Position numbers and translations under genes: made by a program. Of a stretch of DNA of 64,000 nucleotides, positions 44,623 through 52,557 are shown in pieces (the stretch's first letter is position 1; each line of letters opens with the position of its first letter). The notes below the pieces were generated by a model. It saw nothing but the letters and a program-made list of their open reading frames with translations, was not told where the DNA came from and searched no databases. This stretch comes from Pseudomonas kielensis (GTDB lineage: Bacteria; Pseudomonadota; Gammaproteobacteria; Pseudomonadales; Pseudomonadaceae), in contig NZ_JACMYG010000019.1 of the NCBI RefSeq assembly GCF_014236655.1, positions 43,751 through 107,750 of the forward strand, given 5' to 3'.

Positions 44623-45969
44623 GTGTTTTCCCAATTCGCCCTGCACGAACGCCTGCTCAAAGCCGTGGCCGAGCTTAAATTTGTCGAGCCAACGCCTGTG
44701 CAGGCAGCGGCTATCCCGCTCGCGCTGCAAGGGCGTGACCTGCGGGTGACGGCGCAAACCGGTAGCGGCAAGACCGCTGCATTTGTCCTGCCGATCCTCA
44801 ACCGCTTGATCGGCCCGGCGAAAGTCCGTGTCAGCATCAAGACCCTGATCCTGCTGCCGACCCGTGAGCTGGCCCAGCAGACCCTCAAAGAAGTGGAACG
44901 CTTTTCGCAGTTCACCTTCATCAAGTCTGGCCTGATCACCGGCGGTGAGGACTTCAAGGTCCAGGCCGCCATGTTGCGCAAGGTGCCGGACATCCTGATC
45001 GGTACGCCAGGGCGGATGATCGAGCAACTGAACGCCGGCAACCTCGACTTGAAAGAAGTTGAAGTGCTGGTGCTCGACGAAGCCGACCGCATGCTCGACA
45101 TGGGCTTTTCCGAAGACGTCCAGCGCCTGGTCGACGAGTGCACCAACCGTCAGCAGACCATGCTGTTCTCGGCCACCACCGGCGGTTCGGGCCTGCGCGA
45201 GATGATCGCCAAGGTGCTGAACAACCCTGAGCACCTGCAGCTCAATGCGGTCAGCCAGCTGAACGCCACCACCCGTCAGCAAATCATCACCGCTGACCAC
45301 AATCAGCACAAAGAGCAGATCGTCAACTGGCTGCTGGCCAACGAGACCTACCAGAAGGCCATCGTCTTCACCAACACCCGGGCCATGGCCGACCGTATCT
45401 ACGGCCGCCTGGTGGCGCAGGAGTACAAGGCGTTTGTCTTGCACGGTGAGAAAGACCAGAAGGACCGCAAGCTGGCGATCGACCGTCTGAAGCAGGGCGG
45501 GGTGAAGATCCTGGTGGCCACCGACGTAGCCGCTCGCGGCCTGGACGTGGACGGCCTGGACCTGGTGATCAACTTCGACATGCCACGCAGCGGCGACGAA
45601 TACGTGCACCGTATCGGCCGTACCGGGCGTGCCGGTAACGATGGCCTGGCGATCTCGCTGATCTGCCACGGCGACTGGAACCTGATGTCGAGCATCGAGC
45701 GCTACCTCAAGCAGAGCTTCGAGCGCCGCACCATCAAGGAAGTCAAAGGCACCTACGGCGGACCGAAAAAGGTCAAGGCTTCGGGCAAGGCCGTTGGCGT
45801 GAAGAAGAAAAAGACCGACGCCAAGGGTGACAAGAAGAAGTCAGCCGCCAAGGCACCGACCAAACGCAAGATCGCCAACCGGCCGAAGACCGACGCCCTG
45901 TCGCTGGTCAGCAAGGACGGCATGGCCCCGCTCAAGCGCCGCAAGCCGGAAGCGCCAGCGGCGGAATAA
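44623..45969 (+). CDS. DEAD-box RNA helicase
   Basis: From the GTG at 44623, with GAGGT seven bases upstream, the protein is 448 residues; the longer reading from 44542 lacks such a site. The Q motif is FVEPTPVQ, Walker A AQTGSGKT at 44-51, DEAD at 152-155, SAT near 185 and HRIGRTGR near 335. A Lys/Arg-rich tail of about 65 residues (GVKKKKTDAKGDKKKS) follows, likely binding RNA. Closest in type to RhlE/SrmB; a precise name is not safe. Confidence 0.9.
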   Translation: MFSQFALHERLLKAVAELKFVEPTPVQAAAIPLALQGRDLRVTAQTGSGKTAAFVLPILNRLIGPAKVRVSIKTLILLPTRELAQQTLKEVERFSQFTFIKSGLITGGEDFKVQAAMLRKVPDILIGTPGRMIEQLNAGNLDLKEVEVLVLDEADRMLDMGFSEDVQRLVDECTNRQQTMLFSATTGGSGLREMIAKVLNNPEHLQLNAVSQLNATTRQQIITADHNQHKEQIVNWLLANETYQKAIVFTNTRAMADRIYGRLVAQEYKAFVLHGEKDQKDRKLAIDRLKQGGVKILVATDVAARGLDVDGLDLVINFDMPRSGDEYVHRIGRTGRAGNDGLAISLICHGDWNLMSSIERYLKQSFERRTIKEVKGTYGGPKKVKASGKAVGVKKKKTDAKGDKKKSAAKAPTKRKIANRPKTDALSLVSKDGMAPLKRRKPEAPAAE

Positions 45970-45987
45970 CGCACTGCGCTGATCGCC

Positions 45988-46016
45988 AAAACCCGGACCT
46001 GGTCCGGGTTTTTTTT
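45988..46016 (+). terminator. Rho-independent terminator of the helicase gene
   Basis: AAACCCGGACC and GGTCCGGGTTT pair with a short loop, followed by TTTTTT. It also faces the end of the gene at 46041. Confidence 0.88.
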
Positions 46017-46040
46017 GCACTGTCGCAACGGCTTGCGGGA

Positions 46041-46316
46041 TCAACCGTCGACCTTTTTCTCTGCCGTATCCAGCTCCTTGAGCCGCTGGTCAATCAACTG
46101 GCACTTGTCCGGCAGGTCCGCGGCGGCGGTGCCCAGGTCCATTTTCTGTAACTCGTCGTTGATCTCCTTGGCCTTGGTCGGGTTCTGCTCGGTGAGCGTG
46201 GCCACTCGCTGGGCCAGTTGCTCTCGTTTGGCCGTGGCTTCTTCAGGCGTGCAGGCCCAGGCGGGCAGGGCGCTGCACAGTGTGGCGATCAAGGTCATTT
46301 TCAGCAGGCGGTTCAT
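46041..46316 (-). CDS. Small periplasmic protein of unknown function
   Basis: A protein of 91 residues. MNRLLKMTLIATLCSALPAWA is a signal peptide; Cys follows near the cleavage site in ACTPEEA, but LPAWAC is not a good lipobox. The mature part is helical (REQLAQRVATLTEQNPTKAKEI) with a second Cys in DKCQLID. Family not recognised. Confidence 0.75.
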   Translation of the reverse strand: MNRLLKMTLIATLCSALPAWACTPEEATAKREQLAQRVATLTEQNPTKAKEINDELQKMDLGTAAADLPDKCQLIDQRLKELDTAEKKVDG

Positions 46317-46389
46317 GGCAGTGGCCTCTGGTTGCCGTTATACGGTTACCCGGTTGAGGGCCTGCGCCAGGGAAAAGTTCAGCCTGTTG

Positions 46390-47121
46390 TCATGAGTGGC
46401 AACAGCTGGTGCCAGCTTTCTCCTCATAGCGATCGTGATGGCGCACCCAATCCATGATCGGGTCCTCATTGCGTCCCTTGGGCGTCAGGTCCAGGTAGTT
46501 GTAGGCGCCTACCAATAAGTCCAGGCCACGGGCGTAGGTGGAGTAGGTGTGGAAAATCTCGCCGGCTTCATTGCGATAAAACACACTGAGGCCGGGGAGT
46601 TCTTCTTCGGCGCCATCGGACTTTTCGTAGTTGTAGGTTGCGGTGCCGGTCGCTAGTTCCTCCGCGCGGGCCGAGACGCCGAAGTCGTAGTTAAAATCGC
46701 AACCTTCTGATGACAGCCAGTCGAACTTCCAGCCCATGCGCCGCTTGAAGGCTTGGAACTGTGCCAGCGGCGCGTGGGACACCGCCACCAGGGCCACGTC
46801 ATGGTGGGCCAGGTGCTGGTTGGCGCCGTCGATGTGGTCCGCAAGGAAGGAGCAGCCCGGGCAACCTTCGTCCCAGCCGTCGCCGAACATGAAGTGATAG
46901 ATGACCAGTTGGCTGCGACCGCCAAACAGGTTGGCCAGGCTCAGTTCGCCAGTTGCGCCCTGGAAGCGATAACCCTTGTCGATTTTCACCCAGGGCAGGG
47001 CGCGTCGCTCGGCGCTGAGCTTGTCCCGTTCGCGGGTGAAGGCCTTTTCGTGGGCCAGGTGCTGGCGGCGGGCGGCCAGCCATTGCTCCCGGTTCACCAC
47101 CGGTTGATCTTGAATGTGCAT
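46390..47121 (-). CDS. DUF899 (thioredoxin-like) family protein
   Basis: From the ATG at 47121 the protein is 243 residues; GGAG lies nine bases upstream. DUF899 features: YHFMFGDGWDEGCPGCSFLADH with the CPGC pair, LVAVSHAPLAQFQAFKRRMGW and GLSVFYRN. The thioredoxin-like fold suggests redox activity, but function is not established. A reading from 47175 adds 18 residues without family support. Confidence 0.85.
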   Translation of the reverse strand: MHIQDQPVVNREQWLAARRQHLAHEKAFTRERDKLSAERRALPWVKIDKGYRFQGATGELSLANLFGGRSQLVIYHFMFGDGWDEGCPGCSFLADHIDGANQHLAHHDVALVAVSHAPLAQFQAFKRRMGWKFDWLSSEGCDFNYDFGVSARAEELATGTATYNYEKSDGAEEELPGLSVFYRNEAGEIFHTYSTYARGLDLLVGAYNYLDLTPKGRNEDPIMDWVRHHDRYEEKAGTSCCHS

Positions 47122-47322
47122 GCTGTGTTCTCCTGCCTGCTGGGGCGAAAGTCGATCCGCGCTGCGCGGTTGCACCGTCCTGCATCATCTAGTCGTCTGG
47201 TCGCGGGCGATTCGACATACCGTCGGTCGGGAGTGGCAAAAATCTAGGCTGAACGGCTACCGGTCGCACCGGTCACAACCTATGCAGACCCTCTCATTGG
47301 CAGTTTTGGAGGTTGAATCAGG

Positions 47323-47715
47323 ATGACGACTTACAACTGGGACTTGATCGAACGGCTGTTGCACGAAGCGCAGAACAGCGCTGGCCACAGCTTTACCCCG
47401 CGCCCCTACGCCGAACAGCACGCCGCGGCCAAGGCCGCCGAAGGTGAGTCGACCGGCAATCTGGACGAGCTGAAGGTCACGGCCACCGAGTATGAAAAGC
47501 TGCTGCTGGACCGTGGCTTCATCGAATCGCGCCCCGAGGATCAGGGGGGCAATGGTGAGAACTTCATCCTGACGCCCCGCGGTTCGAGCTTGCTGAGCCT
47601 GCTCGACAGCAGCATCCCGGGCAACGATCACCCTCGACAGGTGTTGGATGAGCAGGCCGATGCACTGGATCCGGCGACCTTTGATGAGGTGGCCGGTAAA
47701 GCGCAGATCGCCTGA
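47323..47715 (+). CDS. Small protein resembling DUF2513 winged-helix regulators
   Basis: A protein of 130 residues. The start NWDLIERLLHEAQ and the end GENFILTPRGSSLLSLL recall the DUF2513 fold seen in phage-associated regulators, with a stretch near residue 50 (LKVTATEYEKLLLDRGFI) as a possible recognition helix. No other phage genes are near. GGAGG stands ten bases before the ATG. Function unproven. Confidence 0.6.
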   Translation: MTTYNWDLIERLLHEAQNSAGHSFTPRPYAEQHAAAKAAEGESTGNLDELKVTATEYEKLLLDRGFIESRPEDQGGNGENFILTPRGSSLLSLLDSSIPGNDHPRQVLDEQADALDPATFDEVAGKAQIA

Positions 47716-47744
47716 CGAGCCGTTGGCGCAGGGGCAACCCTACC

Positions 47745-48602
47745 TCAGGTCCTTAGACACTTCAGGGCCTGGAGGTTGCTGCGCAGCTTGTCGATCTTCT
47801 GCACCAGACGCTGACGCTGATTGGCGCTGCTCTGGTCCATCAGGTCGACAAGCAGGCTGCGGGCCTGGGCTTCGGTGTCGCTGAAGGCCTGGCGGTAAGC
47901 GGGGGTCCACAGGCTTTCGCGGTCCACCAGCAGGGCTTCGATCCGCGGGGCAAAATCTGTGCTCTGGCGTTGCGCCATGGCAGCGCTGAATTGCGCCTGC
48001 CAATGGGCGCGGTTGGCGATCCATTGCTGGTTCTGCTCGCCGAGCGCGGTGGACCAGGCCGTCACGCGTTCTTTCTGTGCTGGATTGAGGGGCCCCAGCC
48101 AGTCGCTCAGGCGCTTGTCCATGCGTTCGCCGCGTTGGCGGATCTGCTGGGCCAGTGGTGGTTTGAGGTATTTGTCCCGGTGTTCGCGCAAGTCTTTGGC
48201 GAAGACCTGGTTCATCCCCTTGACCTGTTGATCACTCATGCCCTGCAACAGCTCAACGGCCGAGGGGGTGATTTGCCGGGCGGTCTGGGCGATGGCCTGC
48301 CTGGCCTCCAGGGTGCGACGTTGCAAGGCATCTTCGCTGACCTCATTACTGGCGATCATCTGCTGCAGCCCACTCAACCAATCGAGGTAACCCGGCAATT
48401 GGGTCGAGCAGTGCCAGCTCAGGTGTTGCTTGAGGCGTTCGTCGAGCCAGTCCTTCTGCTGGCTGTTCATGTCCAGGTAGTCGTCGAGCGTCCAGGGAAT
48501 CAGCATGTCGAGGTTGCGATAGGCCAGGTCTACGCGGTTGCAGGCCGTCAGTGCCAGGCACAGGCTCAGGAGCAGACTCAGGTGGTGCAACCAGCGCGTC
48601 AT
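47745..48602 (-). CDS. DUF6279 family lipoprotein
   Basis: From the ATG at 48602 the protein is 285 residues. The lipobox is LTAC (residue ~21), marking Cys for acylation. The rest is helical with many Gln and Arg (NRVDLAYRNLDMLIPWTLDDYLDMN). The DUF6279 role is not known. It sits 66 bases downstream of the TorF-like porin gene on the same strand. Confidence 0.78.
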   Translation of the reverse strand: MTRWLHHLSLLLSLCLALTACNRVDLAYRNLDMLIPWTLDDYLDMNSQQKDWLDERLKQHLSWHCSTQLPGYLDWLSGLQQMIASNEVSEDALQRRTLEARQAIAQTARQITPSAVELLQGMSDQQVKGMNQVFAKDLREHRDKYLKPPLAQQIRQRGERMDKRLSDWLGPLNPAQKERVTAWSTALGEQNQQWIANRAHWQAQFSAAMAQRQSTDFAPRIEALLVDRESLWTPAYRQAFSDTEAQARSLLVDLMDQSSANQRQRLVQKIDKLRSNLQALKCLRT

Positions 48603-48668
48603 GGGCCAATCCTTGCGAAGGTGTTGTCCTGGTATCTGAACGCACAAACCGGGCGGCAGTTCAGCTCA

Positions 48669-49385
48669 TCAATAGAACGAGCGTTCGGCCTTGAAGGTCA
48701 GCAGGCCGTCGCATTGGCTGTTGTGCCCGGAATAGGCGCTGCACGCGCTGCCATTGAGGTTTGAATCACTGTAGATCAGGTTCAGGTCGATGCCCAACCA
48801 CGGCCGCGACAGCTTGACCGACCAGTCGTTGAAGGTGGAGATGTAAGCGCCATCGGCGATCGACACCGGGCTGTTGAGCCGGTGGCTGGTGTACTTGAGG
48901 CTGAGCCCGATGCCGAAGGGTTCGTTACCGCTGAGGTTGGCAAACAGTGTGCTGTTGCGCCGGTCGGGGTCGTTGCTGAAGGCCGCGCCGAAGCGGCTGC
49001 CGAGCAGGGTCAGGCCACCGAAAAACTCCTGGCTGTCGAGGGTGTCCAGTTGCGGGTAGCTGTAGTGGATCATGCCCACTTCATAACCCAGGGTCTGGTC
49101 GAAGGGTTGCTTGAAGCCCAGGTAGGAGTCGACTTCCAGGTTGCTGCTCGGCGACAGGCCCATGCTCGGTGTCCATTGGCCGACATACCAGCCACTGTCG
49201 TGGCTCAGGTCCAGGCCGCCATGGAAGGACCCGCTGCTGGACGGCTTGACCAGGCCCTGGGCCATGCTGCGGCTCGGGCTGGTACCCAGCTTGAGGTCGT
49301 AGTCTCCGAGTTCGCGCTGGAATATCTGCGCGTCGGCGTGCATGCAAGCCAGCAGGCTGATCAGGAAAATCGTCGGTTTGAACAT
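48669..49385 (-). CDS. TorF-family putative outer membrane porin
   Basis: A protein of 238 residues with a signal peptide (MFKPTIFLISLLACMHADA). The rest is rich in beta-strand signatures (GGLDLSHDSGWYVGQWTPS and SYLGFKQPFDQTLGYEVGMI) and ends in FKAERSFY with terminal Tyr. The TorF/Gcw-CHP group consists of small predicted porins of unknown substrate. Possibly cotranscribed with the lipoprotein gene. Confidence 0.78.
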   Translation of the reverse strand: MFKPTIFLISLLACMHADAQIFQRELGDYDLKLGTSPSRSMAQGLVKPSSSGSFHGGLDLSHDSGWYVGQWTPSMGLSPSSNLEVDSYLGFKQPFDQTLGYEVGMIHYSYPQLDTLDSQEFFGGLTLLGSRFGAAFSNDPDRRNSTLFANLSGNEPFGIGLSLKYTSHRLNSPVSIADGAYISTFNDWSVKLSRPWLGIDLNLIYSDSNLNGSACSAYSGHNSQCDGLLTFKAERSFY

Positions 49386-49477
49386 AGGGGGGGAGGTTAC
49401 GGGTACTGCGGGGAGTGTTCCAGTCCTAGCGCTTCGATATCCAAAGCGCTTAGGGACCAGGGTGACGCGCGGGGGTA

Positions 49478-49666
49478 TTACTTTTTGCCCAGGGTGATCT
49501 GCTTGGACGGGCCGAATGTCTGGCCGCTGACGCCTTTGGCAATTTGCTGGATCTCGCCACCGGACTTGAGGAAGGCAGCAATCTGGTCGTTGATCGATTC
49601 GCTGGTTTCAACGGCTGGAGCTGGCTTTGCTTTGCTGTTGGATGCTTTTACGCGCATGGCGGCCAT
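49478..49666 (-). CDS. Small protein with SutA-like C-terminal motif
   Basis: From the ATG at 49666 (MAAMRVKASN) the protein is 62 residues. The first half is basic and disordered (KASNSKAKPAPAVETSE); the second has DQIAAFLKSGGEIQQIAKGVSG. The FLxxGGxxQxI pattern resembles the C-terminal part of SutA, an RNA-polymerase-binding protein of slow-growing Pseudomonas. This may be only a shared short motif. Confidence 0.55.
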   Translation of the reverse strand: MAAMRVKASNSKAKPAPAVETSESINDQIAAFLKSGGEIQQIAKGVSGQTFGPSKQITLGKK

Positions 49667-50017
49667 TAACCTGTAGAAAATTAACTTGGCCAGGCATCGT
49701 ACAGGAAATACTTGACAATTGCTTGGTAAATATCCTCTGGAATAACCAGGGCGCACGCTCGGTGAATACAAAGTTGCAGTTGTGAATATTCCCCTAAGCC
49801 ACTGTTTTAAATAACAACCTGAGTGATCAAGAGCGCCCGCCTGACCGTTTGTCGACCGTGACGAAGGCCTAACCGGCCTGACGAGCGGGGCCGAACGGTC
49901 CGCTCAACCCCAGGAAAATCGCACCTTGCAGCGGAAATTTCACAGCCGGTCCTGCGGCCACCCAACGGCGACGGCAAAAACGGGTAGAATGCCGCCCACG
50001 CAATGAGGGTATTGGAA
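49667..50017. other. Intergenic region upstream of cvfB
   Basis: No ORF is supported. A TTGACA at 49712 lacks a good -10. TAGAAT at 49985-49990, 28 bases before the cvfB ATG, may be the -10 of cvfB, with no clear -35. Nothing else stands out. Confidence 0.4.
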
Positions 50018-50854
50018 ATGGCTTTAGTCGGGCGCTACAACAGTTTGCAAGTGGTTAAACACACTAACTTCGGTTTATATCTGGACGGCGGCGCGGATGG
50101 CGAAATCCTGTTGCCCAATCGTTATATTCCAAAAGATATTCCCAGCGAAGATGAAGACTGGCTCAACGTATTTGTTTATCTGGACAGCGATGACAAACTC
50201 ATTGCCACCACAGAAAAACCGAAAGTTCAGGTCGGTGAATTTGCCAGTCTGAAAGTGGTTGAGGTCAACAGCATCGGCGTGTTTCTCGACTGGGGCCTGC
50301 CCAAGGACCTGTTGCTGCCGTATTCCGAAGAAAAACGCCAGATGACCGCCGGAGAGTACTGCGTGGTGCATGTCTACCTCGACAAGCACACCCGTCGTAT
50401 CACCGCGACCGCGCGCCTGGATCGCTACCTGGACAAAACCCCGGCCAACTACACGCCCGGCCAGGAAGTTGACCTGTTGGTGGCCGAGGCGACCGACATG
50501 GGCTTCAAGGCGATCATCAACAACAAGCACTGGGGCCTGATCCACAAGAACGAAATCTTCAAGTTCATGCGCGCCGGCAAGGAAGAGAAGGGTTTCATCA
50601 AGGAAGTGCGGGCCGATGGCAAGATCAGCCTGAGCCTGCAGCCGGTCGGTGAAGAGGCTGCCACCAGCCTGAACTCGAAGATCCTCGCCAAGTTGCGTGA
50701 CAACAACGGCACCTTGCCGGTCAGCGACAAGAGCGACCCGGCACTGATCAGCAGCCTGTTCGGTGTCAGCAAGGGCAACTTCAAGAAGGCGATCGGCGCG
50801 CTCTACAAGAACGGCCAGATTGTCATTCACCCGGACCGTATTGAACTGAGCTGA
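50018..50854 (+). CDS. cvfB: S1 RNA-binding domain protein of the CvfB family
   Basis: From the ATG at 50018, with GAGGGT eight bases upstream, the protein is 278 residues. Three to four S1-like domains can be seen: LVGRYNSLQVVKHTNFGLYL, GEFASLKVVEVNSIGVFLDWG and GQEVDLLVAEATDMGFKAI, then a C-terminal winged helix (ISSLFGVSKGNFKKAIGALYK). CvfB-type proteins bind RNA and affect post-transcriptional control. Confidence 0.88.
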   Translation: MALVGRYNSLQVVKHTNFGLYLDGGADGEILLPNRYIPKDIPSEDEDWLNVFVYLDSDDKLIATTEKPKVQVGEFASLKVVEVNSIGVFLDWGLPKDLLLPYSEEKRQMTAGEYCVVHVYLDKHTRRITATARLDRYLDKTPANYTPGQEVDLLVAEATDMGFKAIINNKHWGLIHKNEIFKFMRAGKEEKGFIKEVRADGKISLSLQPVGEEAATSLNSKILAKLRDNNGTLPVSDKSDPALISSLFGVSKGNFKKAIGALYKNGQIVIHPDRIELS

Positions 50855-50880
50855 CCCTCAAACCGGGTGATGGCTTGATG

Positions 50881-50983
50881 ATGTAGGAGCGAGCTTGCTC
50901 GCGATGAACTCAAATATTGCGCGTAGTTTCAGGAAGTATTGCGTATTCGTTGACGATCATCGCGAGCAGGCTCGCTCCTACAT
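50881..50983. repeat. REPIN: inverted pair of GAGCAGGCTCGC-type REPs
   Basis: Left ATGTAGGAGCGAGCTTGCTCGC (from 50881) and right GCGAGCAGGCTCGCTCCTACAT (to 50983) form a near-perfect inverted pair around about 50 bases. Between cvfB and a DMT gene. Confidence 0.8.
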
Positions 50984-51054
50984 GTGTTCATTGGTTCATC
51001 GCACCATTGTTTTCGAGTAACTGCCATGTCCTCGACCCTGTGTGAGGTTGCCTG

Positions 51055-51987
51055 ATGATTGCCACTCGGCGCAGCGTCGATGGCTTTGCCCTGCAAGTGA
51101 TGTTTGGCCTGTGCCTGGTGTGGGGCATCCAGCAGGTGATGATCAAGTGGGCGGCCGCGGATATCGCGCCAGTGATGCAGGCGGCCGGTCGCTCGGGGAT
51201 CTCGGCGCTGCTGGTGGGGTTGCTGATCTGCTGGAAAGGCGGCTGGGATCAGGTCAGTGCGACCTGGCGCGGCGGCTTGCTGGCCGGCAGCCTGTTCGGC
51301 CTGGAGTTCCTGTTCATTTCCGAAGGCCTGCAGCTGACCACCGCCGCCCACATGTCGGTGTTCCTCTACACCGCACCGATCTTTACCGCGCTGGGCGTGC
51401 ACTGGCTGTTGCCCAGCGAGCGCCTGCGGGCGGTGCAATGGCTGGGGATCCTGCTGGCCTTCATCGGGATCGGCGTGGCGTTTGCCGGGGGCGTGTCCTG
51501 GGACAACCTGGACCGGCGCATGCTGCTGGGCGATGCGCTCGGTGTATTGGCCGGTGCCGCCTGGGGCGCGACCACGGTGGTGGTGCGGGCTTCTCGCCTG
51601 TCTGAAGCGCCGGTGACCCTGACCCTGTTCTATCAATTGATCGTCGGTTTCTTCGGCCTGCTGCTGATCGCCGTGCTCAGTGGCCAGGTGACCCACGTCA
51701 GCCTGACGGGTGTGGCAATCACCAGCGTGCTGTTCCAGGGGCTGGTGGTGTCTTTCTGCAGTTACCTGATCTGGTTCTGGTTGTTGCGCCGCTACCTGGC
51801 GGCCAATCTGGCGGTGTTTTCGTTCATGACGCCGTTGTTCGGCGTCACGTTCGGCGTGCTGTTGCTCGGCGAACAACTGACCCTCAACTTTGTCATCGGC
51901 GCGGTGCTGGTGTTGCTGGGCATCACCTTTGTCAGCGCCGAACAGTGGGTTCGTCGGCGTTTGCGCAAAGCCCTTGGGCAAGACTGA
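51055..51987 (+). CDS. DMT-superfamily transporter (EamA family)
   Basis: A protein of 310 residues with ten helices in two EamA repeats (VMFGLCLVWGIQQVMIKW at the start; GALGVLAGAAWGATTVVVRA-like second half). GAGG seven bases upstream supports the ATG at 51055. Substrate unknown. It is followed by the Anr-box region. Confidence 0.83.
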   Translation: MIATRRSVDGFALQVMFGLCLVWGIQQVMIKWAAADIAPVMQAAGRSGISALLVGLLICWKGGWDQVSATWRGGLLAGSLFGLEFLFISEGLQLTTAAHMSVFLYTAPIFTALGVHWLLPSERLRAVQWLGILLAFIGIGVAFAGGVSWDNLDRRMLLGDALGVLAGAAWGATTVVVRASRLSEAPVTLTLFYQLIVGFFGLLLIAVLSGQVTHVSLTGVAITSVLFQGLVVSFCSYLIWFWLLRRYLAANLAVFSFMTPLFGVTFGVLLLGEQLTLNFVIGAVLVLLGITFVSAEQWVRRRLRKALGQD

Positions 51988-52062
51988 GCCGGCGTCCCCC
52001 GCAGCCCGACTGCCTGGCTGGCAGATGCAGTGGGGGCTAAGGTGCAAAGGCGGGCGATGGGG

Positions 52063-52076
52063 TTGATTTGGATCAA
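52063..52076. promoter_or_regulatory. Perfect Anr/FNR box
   Basis: TTGATTTGGATCAA matches the consensus TTGAT-N4-ATCAA exactly. It is 128 bases before the small ORF at 52191. A TACTAT at 52129-52134 could be a -10, putting the Anr box at about -72, a class I position. A low-oxygen response of the downstream gene is predicted. Confidence 0.7.
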
Positions 52077-52190
52077 TTCGGTAACAGATCTTTGCGAACT
52101 GAGACGAGCATTGCGTAGGAGTTCGGACTACTATCTGTATGAAGCGTCTACAGAACCCGGTCGCTCGGCATTACCCTGAAGGGGGGCACC

Positions 52191-52319
52191 ATGAAAGAGA
52201 AATTGCAAAACTGGCTCCATGACCTCGGTGTCGCGCTAGGTTTGATCGAACCACCTCTGCAACCCGTGCCTATTCGCACTGACGACGAACAACGCCGTCG
52301 CCAACCGCGCCGCCGGTAA
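52191..52319 (+). CDS. PA1414-family small protein, with possible SicX-type sRNA in its leader
   Basis: A protein of 42 residues (MKEKLQNWLHDLGVALGLIE, then a Pro-rich middle and an Arg-rich end RRRQPRRR). AAGGGGGG stands before the ATG. The pattern KLQNWLHDLGVALGLIEPPLQPVP fits the PA1414 family as I remember it. In P. aeruginosa the 5' region of PA1414 yields the small RNA SicX, which is induced by low oxygen through Anr; the perfect Anr box and the short leader here suggest the same plan. Synteny with gbuA and a symporter supports this. Too short for an automatic ORF call. Confidence 0.75.
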   Translation: MKEKLQNWLHDLGVALGLIEPPLQPVPIRTDDEQRRRQPRRR

Positions 52320-52490
52320 AGCGCATGTTGTAGCAGCTGCCGCAGGCTGCATTCGCCTGCGCCGCTGGTGCAAGCTGTCCGCCGCAGATCCCGCGTCTGC
52401 GGCCCCATCCCCTGCAGGCACGCCGGCAGCTGATTACAAACTCCTCTCCCGATACCCGTTACCCCTCTCGACAACACTTTCCTCCAGACG
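52320..52490. other. Intergenic region between the PA1414-like gene and the symporter terminator
   Basis: A GTAGCAGCTGC-family REP copy sits at about 52329-52350 (GTAGCAGCTGCCGCAGGCTGC). No gene is seen. The end is marked by the minus-strand terminator that follows. Confidence 0.5.
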
Positions 52491-52524
52491 AAAAAAAACG
52501 GATGCAGCGACCGACGCTGCACCC
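52491..52524 (-). terminator. Rho-independent terminator of the symporter gene
   Basis: Read on the minus strand, GGTGCAGCG and CGCTGCATC pair around TCGGT and are followed by TTTTTTTT. It is about 34 bases after the symporter stop. Confidence 0.85.
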
Positions 52525-52557
52525 GCCGAAGAAAGGTGTACGGCGTCTGACCTGAGG

